Source of the DNA: Kofleriaceae bacterium
GTDB taxonomy: Bacteria > Myxococcota_A > Polyangia > Haliangiales > Haliangiaceae
NCBI GenBank assembly: GCA_018057825.1
Contig: JAGPCY010000029.1
Coordinates: 58,105-122,104 of the forward strand
Reading direction: 5' to 3'
DNA length: 64,000 nt
Shown piece after piece: positions 28,224 through 36,994 of this stretch. The position numbers and the translations under genes were made by a program. Every line of letters begins with the position of its first letter. The first letter of the stretch is position 1. The notes under the pieces are model-generated. The model was not told the DNA's origin. It did not search any database and saw nothing but the letters and a program-made list of their open reading frames with translations.

Positions 28224-28421
28224 CTAGCGTGACTGCAGCATCAGCGCGACGCCGAGCACCAGAGCGACGACGCCGGTGAGCTGGAGCTTGCGACCGTGGC
28301 GGCCCCGCCAGGCTGCGGGATCGAAGCCCTGGCTCGGGCGGAGGGGAATCAACCCGGAGCCGAGAAGGAGGAAGAACACGCCGCACGCCGCCACCACGGA
28401 ACCCTCGAGCACTGCACCCAT
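28224..28421 (-). CDS. Small two-helix membrane protein (65 aa)
   Basis: ATG 28421 to TGA 28224. Two hydrophobic segments (about residues 6-26, VVAACGVFFLLLGSGLI, and 47-63, LTGVVALVLGVALML) flank a short basic loop with FDPAAWRGRHGRKLQL. It looks like a small inner-membrane protein of the kind often annotated as hypothetical in GC-rich genomes. It stands alone between the giant lipoprotein gene and the divergent surface lipoprotein. The function is unknown; coding support is the hydrophobic pattern and codon bias. Confidence 0.6.
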   Translation of the reverse strand: MGAVLEGSVVAACGVFFLLLGSGLIPLRPSQGFDPAAWRGRHGRKLQLTGVVALVLGVALMLQSR

Positions 28422-28583
28422 CGCGCGACCGTAGCGCGATCTCGACGACCTCGACAAGGTCCGCCGATCGGGCGAGCGAGCGTCGCCCCATCGGCAGGTC
28501 GGCACAGCCCCGATGGCCGGCCTGCCGCACCGCGTCGCGCCGGGATCGGCGTGCGGAATCGGACGGGTGGGCGAAACCAGCGG

Positions 28584-28613
28584 TTGACGTGGGGGGTGTG
28601 TGCGGTGGATACC
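28584..28613 (+). promoter_or_regulatory. Possible sigma70 promoter for the 909-aa lipoprotein
   Basis: TTGACG (28584-28589) is followed after 17-18 bp by GATACC (28608-28613). Transcription would begin almost at ATG 28621, which lacks a Shine-Dalgarno sequence, so the mRNA might be leaderless. Confidence 0.3.
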
Positions 28614-28620
28614 CACGGCC

Positions 28621-31350
28621 ATGTTTAGAGCCAACCGGAACACCCTATACAAGCTAGCGCTGGTCGTCGGCTTGGCGGCCGTCGGCTGCGGCGACGATCG
28701 CAGCAACACGACCTGTGGCGAAGGCACCCGCCTCGAGGGCGAGGTGTGCGTCCCCACCGCGCCCGAGATCGAGTGCGGCACCGGCACCGTCGAGCGGAAC
28801 GGCGAGTGCGTGCCGGACGGCTCGGTGATCTGCGAGCAGGGCACCCGCTTCGACACCGCGACCGGCCAGTGCGTCGTCGACCCCTCGGCGTGCGCCGACG
28901 GCACGGTCTTCGTCAACGGCGAGTGCGTCCCCGAGGACGAGACGCTGACCGCCGACGTCGATGAGGCCGCCGAGCCCAACGACGGGACCGGCGCCGGCAT
29001 GATCACGATCCCCGCGGTCGGCTCGATGACGTCGATCCACGGCTGCATCACGCCGCGCAGCGGCCAGCGCGACGAGGACGTCTGGGTCATGCAGGCGACC
29101 GGGCCGACCGCCCTCGAGATCACCGCCGACGGCGTCGGCGGCCTCGCGGCCGGCTTCATCGTGCAGGACGCCGGCATCGCCGCCCTGCCGAACTACTTCC
29201 GCGCCGGCATCAACCTGACCGGCGACACCTCGCGCCGCCAGGTCTTCCTGCCGACCGCCGGCACCTACGTCCTCGTCATGGACGACTCGCGCGCCATCCT
29301 GGTCGACGAGGTCGCCGGTAGCGACACCACCTGCTACTTCACGACCATCGAGCGGATCGCCCTGCCGGCCGCCACCGCGATCACCACCCCGACCCAGGCC
29401 GGCACCGACGTCGGCGACCTCCGGGTGCTGACCTACACCGCCGACGCGACCGGCGACATCTTCCGCACCGTCCAGACCTCGGGCTCGGAGTCGATGACCC
29501 CGGCCTTCGTGGTCATGAGCGGCAACACGCTCCTGGCCTCGGCGGCGCCGGCGACCTCGGGCACCACGACCACCCCGCCGCAGTACACCGACGGCGGCCT
29601 CAACGCCGGCGACGTCCTGACCATCGTGGTCGACAACCAGTTCAACTTCTCGCCGAACCCGACGCCGTACACCTTCTCCTCGCTCGACATCGGCGCCACC
29701 GCGCTGCCGGCCGACGGCTCGACCGTGACCGTGACCGGGAACCGCGCCGGCACCGACAGCACCACCGACCCGGGCAAGTTCACGTACCTCTACTTCGACG
29801 TGCCCACGGCGGGCGCGCTGTGGCAGTGGAACCTGACCAGCTCGACCGCGGTCGACATGTTCATCTTCCGCGAGAACATCCTCACCGGCACCTCGTTCCA
29901 GGTGTTCGCGCTGATCGACGCCGCGGGTGGCTCGGGCTCGACCGCGATCAACAACCAGTTCACCCGCTTCCTCAGCGCCGGCCGCTACTACTTCGTGGTC
30001 CAGAACCCGGCGGCCAGCGCGACCGTGGGTGAGTCGATCATGATCACCTCGACGCTGACCCCGATCACCCCGACCCCGGTGGTCTACGGCACGCCGCTCA
30101 CCGCCCAGGCCCTGCCGGCCTCGAACACGGCGTTCCACACCCTCGACCTGACCAACCCGACCTGGGTCGAGTTCGGCGCGGTGGCCACCAACTGGGGCAC
30201 CGGCAACGTCCGCATCGCGGCCTTCGACCCGGCCGGCGAGGGCGTGGTCGGCTCGACCGCGTACCCGGCGGTGTTCTCGAACGACCAGACCGCTGCCGGC
30301 ACCGCGCCGTTCGGCCGCATCATGGTCGGCGAGACCCGCGACTTCATCATCCGCGTGACCTCGACCGCGACCACCGTCGGCACCGGCCCGACCTACGACC
30401 TCAACATCCGCACCCGCCCGCACGTCGCGTTGACCGCCACCGTCGGTACGCCGCTCGTGCGCACCGGCGAGACCCTGGCGTTCGGCTCGAGCAGCACCAC
30501 GGCCCAGAATGTGACGCGCTATCTGGTGACCGGCCCGGCCGGCGCCTCTGTGACCGCGCTGGTCGATCCGGCTGACAACATCGACCCGGTGATCCGTCGT
30601 CGCAACGCCGATGAGAGCGTGTCGGCCAGCGCCGACGCGGGTGGCAACGGCGGCAACGAGACCCAGACCACCGCCTTCGGTGCGCCGCCGGCCAACTTCG
30701 TCGCCTTCACGGTCGGCGCCTTCGGCTCCGCCGGCAGCACCAGCACCTTCGACCTGACCCTGACCGCGCTGGGCCCGCCGTACACCTCGACCACCGGCGC
30801 CCTGGCTTACACCGACATCTGCGCGGGCGGCACCACCGTCATGACCGGTCAGGACGACACCCTGTCGGCGTCGATCAACCTGCCGGCCGCCTTCGCGACG
30901 TTCCCGTTCTTCGGGACCGCGACGCCGGGCCCGATCAAGATCTCGAGCAACGGCTTCCTCACCTTCAACACCACCGTGACCTCGTCGTTCTTCACGAACA
31001 CCAACTACCCGGACTCGGCGGCGCCCAACGGCCTGATCTCGCCGTACCACGACGACCTGGTCAACAGCACGGTGTGCACCGCGTCGACCGCGGACACCTT
31101 CACCGTGCAGTGGGACGGCAACCTCTACGTCCTCGAGGGTGGCGGCGAGCGCGTGCAGTTCCAGGCGGTGCTCCACACCAACGGCGTGATCGACTTCATC
31201 TACGGTCCGCAGCACGCCGCGACCGGCGCGACCCGCTCGGGCGCGACCGTCGGCGTCGAGAACCTGGCCGGCACCAGCGCCTTCGTGGTGCTGTTCAACC
31301 AGGCCGGCCTGACCCCGTCGACGTCGCGCACGCTGACCCCGTCGTCGTGA
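28621..31350 (+). CDS. Large Cys-rich/PPC-like surface lipoprotein (909 aa)
   Basis: Start ATG 28621 gives a compact signal with lipobox AVGC (Cys23); GTG 28600 is an in-frame alternative. Residues about 30-100 hold three CxxGTxxxxxxCV repeats resembling EGF-like or myxobacterial Cys-rich linkers. The middle consists of several beta-sandwich units of bacterial pre-peptidase (PPC)/Ig type. The C-terminal 190 residues (about 715-909) contain ISSNGFLTF and SPYHDD, as in nidogen-like secreted domains. The codon usage is strongly biased to C-ending codons (ACC, GAC, GTC), more than its neighbours, which hints at high expression. It is a probable major surface lipoprotein; no enzyme motif is seen. 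Confidence 0.85.
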   Translation: MFRANRNTLYKLALVVGLAAVGCGDDRSNTTCGEGTRLEGEVCVPTAPEIECGTGTVERNGECVPDGSVICEQGTRFDTATGQCVVDPSACADGTVFVNGECVPEDETLTADVDEAAEPNDGTGAGMITIPAVGSMTSIHGCITPRSGQRDEDVWVMQATGPTALEITADGVGGLAAGFIVQDAGIAALPNYFRAGINLTGDTSRRQVFLPTAGTYVLVMDDSRAILVDEVAGSDTTCYFTTIERIALPAATAITTPTQAGTDVGDLRVLTYTADATGDIFRTVQTSGSESMTPAFVVMSGNTLLASAAPATSGTTTTPPQYTDGGLNAGDVLTIVVDNQFNFSPNPTPYTFSSLDIGATALPADGSTVTVTGNRAGTDSTTDPGKFTYLYFDVPTAGALWQWNLTSSTAVDMFIFRENILTGTSFQVFALIDAAGGSGSTAINNQFTRFLSAGRYYFVVQNPAASATVGESIMITSTLTPITPTPVVYGTPLTAQALPASNTAFHTLDLTNPTWVEFGAVATNWGTGNVRIAAFDPAGEGVVGSTAYPAVFSNDQTAAGTAPFGRIMVGETRDFIIRVTSTATTVGTGPTYDLNIRTRPHVALTATVGTPLVRTGETLAFGSSSTTAQNVTRYLVTGPAGASVTALVDPADNIDPVIRRRNADESVSASADAGGNGGNETQTTAFGAPPANFVAFTVGAFGSAGSTSTFDLTLTALGPPYTSTTGALAYTDICAGGTTVMTGQDDTLSASINLPAAFATFPFFGTATPGPIKISSNGFLTFNTTVTSSFFTNTNYPDSAAPNGLISPYHDDLVNSTVCTASTADTFTVQWDGNLYVLEGGGERVQFQAVLHTNGVIDFIYGPQHAATGATRSGATVGVENLAGTSAFVVLFNQAGLTPSTSRTLTPSS

Positions 31351-31395
31351 GCGCGCGGGTGGTCTGCTGACCACGCTCCCTTCGACTGACAGCCT

Positions 31396-31424
31396 CCGAA
31401 GGCGCCCCGTCCGGGCGCCTTCGG
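31396..31424 (+). terminator. Strong hairpin after the 909-aa lipoprotein gene
   Basis: A 12-bp perfect stem (31396-31407 with 31413-31424, core CGAAGGCGCCC) with a 5-nt loop starts 45 bp after the stop codon. No run of T follows, only CGCTTTCGG, so it may be a terminator or an mRNA-stabilising hairpin. Confidence 0.6.
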
Positions 31425-31459
31425 CGCTTTCGGCGGCCGCTGCGTGGCAGGATCCCGCC

Positions 31460-31960
31460 ATGCCCGTGCGCGCGCTGGTCCTGTCCGCGTTGCTGTGCCT
31501 CGTCGGGTGCACGGCGCGGCCGCTGGCGGTGTCCCCGCGTGCGCTCGTGCCTCACGCCCGCGCCCTGACGATCGCCGGGACCGCGGCGGTGAAGGTGCCG
31601 GGAGAGGCGGCGCCGGTGCGGGTCGACGCCGACACCGAGGTCGACGTGGCGGTCCCTGACGGCCCGGGTCACCTCGAGCGCCGGGTCACGGTCGGCGAGC
31701 TGGTGGCCGGGTGCGACCGGGTGGTCCCCGACGGCGCGGCCGATCCGTGTCTGGCCACCCGGGTCCTCGACCGCGAGGTCGTGGTGGCCCACAAACGCGA
31801 GCGCCACACCGGGCGCATCGCCACCGGGATCGTGACCAGCGCGTTCGTCCTCGGGGTCGGCGGGTTGTGCATCGCCGAGTGCGACCGCGGCAAGCTCGCC
31901 CTCGGGGTCGGCGGCGTGATCGTGGCGGGGCTGCTCTTGGGGATCCTCGGCGGACACTGA
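31460..31960 (+). CDS. Small lipoprotein with C-terminal hydrophobic helices (166 aa)
   Basis: Family not recognised. Signal with lipobox LVGC (Cys17), a beta-rich middle with few motifs, and two hydrophobic segments near the C-terminus (about 125-140 GIVTSAFVLGVGGLC and 148-164 LALGVGGVIVAGLLLGIL). Four cysteines beyond the lipobox are present. Similar lipoproteins with a two-helix tail are common in myxobacteria, without known function. It stands as a single gene between two hairpins. Confidence 0.75.
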   Translation: MPVRALVLSALLCLVGCTARPLAVSPRALVPHARALTIAGTAAVKVPGEAAPVRVDADTEVDVAVPDGPGHLERRVTVGELVAGCDRVVPDGAADPCLATRVLDREVVVAHKRERHTGRIATGIVTSAFVLGVGGLCIAECDRGKLALGVGGVIVAGLLLGILGGH

Positions 31961-31977
31961 GCGCGCGGCGCGCTAGC

Positions 31978-32017
31978 CCGAACGGCCGCGTTGCAGCAGG
32001 CATCTCAAACCGTTCGG
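31978..32017. terminator. Inverted repeat between convergent genes
   Basis: CCGAACGG (31978-31985) and CCGTTCGG (32010-32017) can pair over a 24-nt loop in the gap between the convergent lipoprotein and FrnE-like genes. It may work as a bidirectional terminator; no T tract is present. Confidence 0.3.
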
Positions 32018-32022
32018 TGCTC

Positions 32023-32721
32023 TCAGGCGCAACCGTCGGCATCGCAGCTCGGACCCGCGGCCGCGGCCCCGGCGGTGTGGTCCCAGCCCTGGGCCAGGGC
32101 CTGGACCAGGACGTCCGCGGGCTGGGCCCCCGACACCCCGATCCGCCCGCCGATCACGAAGAACGGCACGCCGGTGATCCCGAGCTCGCGGGCCAGGCGC
32201 TGATCGGCGCGGACCTGATCGGCGCCGTCGCCGGCGGCCAGGCGGGCGGCCAGGGCCTCGCCATCCATCCCGACCTCGACCGCCAGCTCGAGCACGGTCG
32301 CGACGTCGCCCAAGGCGCGGCCGTCGCAGAAGTGCGCCCGCAGCAGGCGCTCCTTGAGGGCGCCCTGGTGACCGGTCGGGGCGGCCAGGGCCAGGGCGCG
32401 GTGGGCGTCGAAGGTGTTGCCGCCGACGATCCGATCGAAGCGCATCGCGATGCCCTCGGTGGCGGCGGTCGCGGTCATCGACGCCAGCATGTCCTGGGCC
32501 TGGGCCTCGGTCCGGCGGTACTTGGCCGCCAGGCGACCGGCGTACGTGGTGCCGTCGTCGTGGCGCGCCGGCGCGCGCGGATCGAGCTCGAAGGCGCGCC
32601 ACACCACCTCGACCTCCTCGGCGTGGGCGAACCCGATGAGGGCGCGCTCGAAGCGGCGCTTGCCGACGTAGCACCAGGGACAGGCGACGTCGGACCAGAC
32701 GTCGACGCGGAGAGTGGCCAT
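32023..32721 (-). CDS. FrnE-like DsbA-family thiol oxidoreductase
   Basis: 232 residues, no signal peptide, so cytoplasmic. The active-site CPWC lies at residues 14-17 (SDVACPWCYVGKRRFE), the signature of the FrnE/2-hydroxychromene-2-carboxylate isomerase-like branch of the DsbA fold. GGNTFDAHR and GVPFFVI (cis-Pro loop) are also present. Two extra cysteines stand at the C-terminus (CDADGC), as in FrnE proteins with a regulatory disulphide. Likely role: cytoplasmic disulphide exchange or redox protection. The gene is divergent from the six-repeat secreted protein, with a hexanucleotide array between. Confidence 0.9.
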   Translation of the reverse strand: MATLRVDVWSDVACPWCYVGKRRFERALIGFAHAEEVEVVWRAFELDPRAPARHDDGTTYAGRLAAKYRRTEAQAQDMLASMTATAATEGIAMRFDRIVGGNTFDAHRALALAAPTGHQGALKERLLRAHFCDGRALGDVATVLELAVEVGMDGEALAARLAAGDGADQVRADQRLARELGITGVPFFVIGGRIGVSGAQPADVLVQALAQGWDHTAGAAAAGPSCDADGCA

Positions 32722-32754
32722 GGTCCAAGCGTAGCGCCAATGCCGGTCGGACGC

Positions 32755-32878
32755 GGCCTCGGTCCCGGCCTCGGCCTCGGTCTCGGTCTCGGTCTCGGCC
32801 TCCGCCTCGGTCTCGGTCTCGGTCTCGGCCTCGGTCTCGGTCTCGGTCTCGGCCTTCGCCTCGGTCTCCGGGTTCGGG
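32755..32878. repeat. Hexanucleotide array 1 (GGCCTC/GGTCTC units)
   Basis: About 20 consecutive 6-bp units, mostly GGTCTC and GGCCTC with CGCCTC variants, ending in GGGTTCGGG. It fills the gap between the divergent FrnE-like gene and the six-repeat secreted protein. The same unit types occur at 42261-42420 (opposite orientation) and 63911-64000. Confidence 0.95.
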
Positions 32879-32921
32879 CGCTACCCCATGAATACCCTCG
32901 GCCGCACCGCGTCGGACCGAC

Positions 32922-33635
32922 ATGCCCCGCCGCACCGCCCTCCTCGCCCTCCTCCTCCTCCTCGCCACCGCCGCGACCGCCTTCGCCGACCGCGGCCGCC
33001 GCCGCTGGGGCAACGGCCCGCGCCCGCCGCGGCCATACCCGACCCAGCCCGCTCCCACCCCGGGCTGGGGCGGCCCAAACCTCGACCACCTGCGGATGGT
33101 GTCGGCGGCCTGCGACGCCGCGGTCTACGATCGCAACGATCGCTCGAGCTGCGTCCAGGCCGCGCTGTACCTGCCGGAGCCGACCGCCACGATCGCCGCG
33201 TGCGACGCCGCGATCTACTACGACAAGGACGTCCTCGCGTGCCTGCAGGCCGCGGCCGGCGCGCGGATCTCGATCGCCCCGACGATCGCCGCCTGCGATC
33301 ACGCGATGTACTACGACAAGGACGTGATCACCTGCGTGGCGACGGCGGCGACGGCGTGGAGCGATCCGCGGGCCGCGATCGCCGCCTGCGACCACGCGAT
33401 GTACTACGACCGGGACGTCCTCTCCTGCGTCGCGACGGTGGCGCCGACCGCGCTGCCGAGCTCGGCGATCGCCACCTGCGATCGCGCGATGTACTACGAC
33501 AAGGACGCGCTCACCTGCCTGGCGGCGGCCGCGCCCCTGGGCGCCCGCGCCGACGAGTTCATCGCCTACTGCGACCAGTCGAACTACTACGATCGCGACG
33601 CGCTGACCTGCCTGACCCAGTTCAGCGGTCGCTGA
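32922..33635 (+). CDS. Secreted protein with six CD-x-A-x-YYD-x-D-xxx-C repeats
   Basis: 237 residues. The signal peptide is cleaved after ATAFA (about 22). A basic, Pro/Trp-rich spacer (25-50) is followed by six repeats of about 30 residues. Each has the core C-D-x-A-x-Y-Y-D-[KR]-D-x-x-x-C; repeat 1 reads YDRND and repeat 6 CDQSNYYDRD. The two Cys of each repeat are 14 residues apart and probably form an internal disulphide; the Asp-Tyr cluster could bind calcium or another cation. There is no known family. It is probably periplasmic or extracellular. Confidence 0.85.
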   Translation: MPRRTALLALLLLLATAATAFADRGRRRWGNGPRPPRPYPTQPAPTPGWGGPNLDHLRMVSAACDAAVYDRNDRSSCVQAALYLPEPTATIAACDAAIYYDKDVLACLQAAAGARISIAPTIAACDHAMYYDKDVITCVATAATAWSDPRAAIAACDHAMYYDRDVLSCVATVAPTALPSSAIATCDRAMYYDKDALTCLAAAAPLGARADEFIAYCDQSNYYDRDALTCLTQFSGR

Positions 33636-33648
33636 CCGGCGGCGCTGC

Positions 33649-34296
33649 TCAGCGCAGCGTCTGCATGCGCTGGTTCAGCTTCTGCTCGAGGCCCTCGGGC
33701 ATGACCGCCTCGCAGGCCTCGAGCTTGTCGGCGGTCGCGGCCTCGAGCATGCAGGCGCGCAGCGCCGGCGGCCAGCGGTCCTCCTCGCACGACCCCCGCA
33801 GCACCGCGGTGATCTTGGCCCGCATCTCGGCCAGCTCGGGTGGACCGCCGGCCATCTTCTCATCGAGCAGCTTGTTCATGTGCTCGACCACCCGGGCGCA
33901 CGAGGTCGACGAGAGATCGAGGTCGGGGAAGAGCTTGGGGGCGCACGCGGCGGCGGCCCAGCGGTCCCGCGCGGCCAGGAGGCAGCGGCCCTGCTCCTGG
34001 TCGACGTGGTGGCGGTCGCAGGCGGCCTGGTACTCGGCGACCACCGGCGCCCGCTCCTCGGGCGTGGCGTAGTTGCCGAGCCGGAACCCGGCGAGGTGCG
34101 CAGCGACCGCGGCGCAGTCGGCCGGCGGCGGCCGCACGCAGCGGTCCGACAGACAGAGCAGCCCATCGGCGCAGGTGCCGTCGGTCCGGCAGGCCTGGCG
34201 TTCGCCGCCCCGGGTGTCGCCGCCGGCCTGACAACCGACCACGAGGGCCGCGGGGGCGAAGGCGAGAGCGAGGGCGAGGGCGCGCGCGGGCGTCAT
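33649..34296 (-). CDS. Cys-rich lipoprotein (215 aa)
   Basis: Start ATG 34296 gives a signal with lipobox VVGC (Cys22); the longer reading frame upstream overlaps the neighbouring gene in another frame. A short Cys-rich module (CRTDGTCADGLLCLSDRCV) follows, as in many myxobacterial lipoproteins, then an all-helical domain with about seven further cysteines and regular spacing (CAAVAAHL, CDRHHVDQEQGRC, CEEDRWPPALRAC). No enzymatic motif. The function is unknown; probably a periplasmic or surface-anchored binding protein. Confidence 0.82.
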   Translation of the reverse strand: MTPARALALALAFAPAALVVGCQAGGDTRGGERQACRTDGTCADGLLCLSDRCVRPPPADCAAVAAHLAGFRLGNYATPEERAPVVAEYQAACDRHHVDQEQGRCLLAARDRWAAAACAPKLFPDLDLSSTSCARVVEHMNKLLDEKMAGGPPELAEMRAKITAVLRGSCEEDRWPPALRACMLEAATADKLEACEAVMPEGLEQKLNQRMQTLR

Positions 34297-34334
34297 GCCC
34301 CGATTGTACGCGCGGCGACGCGTCGGGGTCTGGC

Positions 34335-35420
34335 TCAGCCCTTGGCCTGGCGGATCAACCGCTGGTAGGCCTCCGAAGCGCGCACCGCCAGCTCGCACAG
34401 CTCGTCGATCACCGCGCCCTCGAAGCGATCGTTTTGCGGGTGGGCGTAGATCAGGTTGACGGCGCGCTGGCGGACGGCGACCGGGGCGACCGCGACCTCG
34501 GACGCCGGCCCTACACCGAGGAACTGCCAGAGCGCGGTCTCGGTCGGGTGGGCGGCGGCCGGCGGCCGACCGCGGAACGGCCGCAGGTCGTCGTTGGCGC
34601 ATTGCAGCGACGAGGTCCCGCCGATCGGCAGGGCCAGGCCGCTGATCGGCTGGGCCAGGGGCGCGGCGGTGAAGGCCCGCCAGCCCAGGGCGTTGCCGTC
34701 GCGGACCAGGAACACCACCAGCGCCGGGAACCGACCGTCGGCGTAGTCGAGGAGCGTGGCGGCGATCTCGTCGCGGTGGCGGGCGTGATCGATGCGCTCG
34801 CAGGCCATGGCGAAGCCGAGCTTGGGCGGCGCGCTGGCCGGTGGAGGAGCGCTGCCGTGACCGGCGCGGCGGCGCGGCTCGAGGCGCACCGGGGGCGGGG
34901 CCACCAGCCCGCCCGGCGGCTGGGTCCGGCGACGATCGGCGCCGCCGACGGTGCGCCGGGTCCCGGGGCGGACGAACCGCGCCTGGCGCGGTAGGCCGTA
35001 GAGCTTCTCGAGGTAGTAGAGCGCGCGCAGCTCCGACACGATGTACGGCGTGATCGCCATGCCGGTCTGATCGGCGAGCTGATCGACCGCGTGATCGTCG
35101 CGCGGATCGATCATCGCCACCGCCAGGGCGTCGACGAAGGGCGGCAGGTGGCCGAGCGGGATCGCGCCCAGGGAGGCCGCGGTGCGGGGGCTGACCTTGG
35201 CCAGCACGTCGGGGCGGACGCCGTCGAGGAGCGCCCGGGTCGCGACCGGGATCTGGTATAGCTCGCCGAGCTGATCGCCGAGCGTGTCGATGTCGAGGAA
35301 GCCGAGCTCGACGAGGTTCGTGCCCAGCCGTCCGCCGTAGAGCACCTGCGTCCGCAGGCCGCTCTCGAGCTGCGACAGCGAGATCGCCGCGTTGCGCAAG
35401 AGCAACGTGCCGAGCTTCAT
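34335..35420 (-). CDS. MshEN/GspE-N-domain protein, cyclic-di-GMP-type regulator
   Basis: 361 residues starting MKLGTLLLRNAAIS, the classic opening of the type II secretion GspE N-terminal (MshEN) domain, which occupies about 1-150 (QLESGLRTQVLYGGRLGTNL, PRTAASLGAIPLG). A basic Pro-rich linker (about 155-200) leads to a C-terminal domain (about 205-355) of GAF-like length. There is no ATPase motor. Known of the family: MshEN domains can bind cyclic di-GMP, and in myxobacteria they occur alone with diverse partners. The role is probably signalling in motility or secretion. It lies 35 bp downstream of queC in the same direction. Confidence 0.8.
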   Translation of the reverse strand: MKLGTLLLRNAAISLSQLESGLRTQVLYGGRLGTNLVELGFLDIDTLGDQLGELYQIPVATRALLDGVRPDVLAKVSPRTAASLGAIPLGHLPPFVDALAVAMIDPRDDHAVDQLADQTGMAITPYIVSELRALYYLEKLYGLPRQARFVRPGTRRTVGGADRRRTQPPGGLVAPPPVRLEPRRRAGHGSAPPPASAPPKLGFAMACERIDHARHRDEIAATLLDYADGRFPALVVFLVRDGNALGWRAFTAAPLAQPISGLALPIGGTSSLQCANDDLRPFRGRPPAAAHPTETALWQFLGVGPASEVAVAPVAVRQRAVNLIYAHPQNDRFEGAVIDELCELAVRASEAYQRLIRQAKG

Positions 35421-35455
35421 CGAGGCCGCGAGCGTCCCCCGCCGCGGCGGTCCGG

Positions 35456-36136
35456 TCAAGCGGTGGCGTAGCGAGTGGGATCGGCGACCCCGGCTTCGGC
35501 GAAGCCCTTGCGCCGGAGCTGGCAGGCGTCGCACCGCCCGCAGGCTCGATCGCCGATCGGGTCGTAGCAGGAGTGCGTGAGGCCGTAGTCGACGCCCAGG
35601 GCCATCCCGGCGCGGATGATCTCGGCCTTGGTCATCTCGATGAGCGGCGCGCGCAGCCGGAAGCCGCCGTGCTGGGTCGCGACCTGGGCCAGGGCGGCGA
35701 AGGCGTCGATGAAGGCCGGCCGGCAGTCGGGGTAGCCGCTGGCGTCGAGGACGTTGACCCCGACCCACAGCTCCTCGGCGCCCAGGGTCTCGGCCCAGGC
35801 CAGCGCCAAGGACAGGAGGATGGTGTTGCGGGCCGGGACGTAGGTCACCGGCACGTCGCCGGGCGCTGAGATCTCGGCCAGCGAGCGGTCCTTGGGCACG
35901 GCCAGCTCGGGGCTGGTCAAGGCCGACCGCGCGAGCGGCGCCAGATCGAGGGTGAGGACGCGATGCTCGGCGGCGCCCAGGGCGGTCGCGGCCCGGGCCG
36001 CGGCCGCCAGCTCGCAGGCGTGGAGCTGGCCGTAGCGCACGGTCAGGGCGTAGCAGGTGCGACCCTCGGCCCGCGCCATGGCCAGCGCGGTCGTCGAGTC
36101 GAGGCCACCGGACAGGAGCACGACAGCAGACGGCAC
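35456..36136 (-). CDS. queC: 7-cyano-7-deazaguanine (preQ0) synthase QueC
   Basis: 226 residues from GTG 36136. The PP-loop ATP motif SGGLDST lies at 9-15. Conserved QueC stretches are [37 protein letters not shown] and LTHSCYDP. The zinc-binding cysteines (C-Y-D-P then ACGRCDACQLR) are all present. The enzyme converts 7-carboxy-7-deazaguanine to preQ0 with ammonia and ATP in queuosine synthesis. Other queuosine genes are not nearby. The first 143 bp of the gene lie in the direct repeat and recur truncated at 40504-40665; this copy is the intact one. Confidence 0.96.
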   Translation of the reverse strand: MPSAVVLLSGGLDSTTALAMARAEGRTCYALTVRYGQLHACELAAAARAATALGAAEHRVLTLDLAPLARSALTSPELAVPKDRSLAEISAPGDVPVTYVPARNTILLSLALAWAETLGAEELWVGVNVLDASGYPDCRPAFIDAFAALAQVATQHGGFRLRAPLIEMTKAEIIRAGMALGVDYGLTHSCYDPIGDRACGRCDACQLRRKGFAEAGVADPTRYATA

Positions 36137-36809
36137 GGCGGTCTTGTAGCACCGCCGCGACTCGGTAGGCTCCGGCCGTGACCACTGCGCGCGATCGGAT
36201 CTGGGCGGCGGCGCCCTGGCTGGCGCTGGCCGCGCTCTTCGCGTGGTCGGCCTACCATCGCTGGGCGGTCCTGACCGCGACCCCGCACCCGGTGGGCATC
36301 GACGGCTACTTCTATCCGATCCAGGTCCGCGCGCTCCTCGAGCGCGGCGAGCTGGCGTACCCGGCGTCGCCGGTGACGTTCTGGTTGATGGCGATCGTGG
36401 GATGGATGAGCGAGCCGATCATCGCCGCCAAGCTGGTGGCCGCGGTCGGCGGTGCGCTGGTCGCGCTGCCGGCCTTCCTCGTCGGGCGGCGGCTGGGGGG
36501 CGCGCTCGGTGGCCTGGCGGCGGCGGTGGTCGCGGTGACCAGCGGTGGCTCGTTCTACCTGTCCCTGGAGTTCGTGAAGAACGGCCTGGGTCTGACGGTG
36601 GCGCTGACCGCGGTGTGGCTGGCGCTGCGCGCGCTCGAGGCGCCGCGGCCGGGGCGGCTGGTGGCGGTCGGGCTGGCGGCGGTGGTCGCGGTCTTGACCC
36701 ACAAGATGGCCGCGGTGCTCACGGTCGCGCTGGTCGCCCCGGCGGTGGTCGTCGAGCTCCGGGCGCGCCTGGGCGGGGCCCGCGCCGCGCGCTGGCTGGC
36801 GCTGGCGAT
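35994..36809. repeat. 816-bp direct repeat, left copy
   Basis: Near-identical to 40523-41338 with a constant offset of 4529 bp. It spans the start of queC, the queC/transferase intergenic region and the first 210 codons of the transferase gene. Only scattered substitutions are seen (for example G versus C near 36585). Homology ends sharply at 36809 on the right, while on the left it fades through synonymous queC differences. Confidence 0.95.
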
Positions 36810-36879
36810 CTCATGCCGCCCCCAAAGAAACCCGCACGGGGTGAATGATCCTCTCGCGAGCCGCGTCAAGCCGCTGTGA
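36178..36879 (+). pseudogene. Truncated copy of the multi-TM transferase-like gene
   Basis: GTG 36178 opens the same reading frame as the intact gene at 40707-42239 and is near-identical for 210 codons. At 36809 the homology breaks off and the frame runs 23 codons into unrelated DNA (ISCRPQRNPHG onward) before TGA. About 300 C-terminal residues, including half the membrane helices, are missing, so the product should be non-functional. The break marks the left junction of the inserted segment. Confidence 0.9.
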
Positions 36880-36994
36880 TTGATGCGCGCTTGGCCCAGT
36901 CCGTGTTGATGCAAGACACCCTCACGGGGTGAGGGAGAGATCCTCGGCTTTTGGCGCCGCCGCGGTTGGGGATCGTGAGAACCTACTATCTGGT

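Noticed and set aside
28654..31512. 952-aa minus-strand frame opposite the 909-aa lipoprotein
   Set aside because: Arg/Gly/Val-rich shadow without domains; the plus-strand gene has a signal peptide, Cys modules and strong codon bias.
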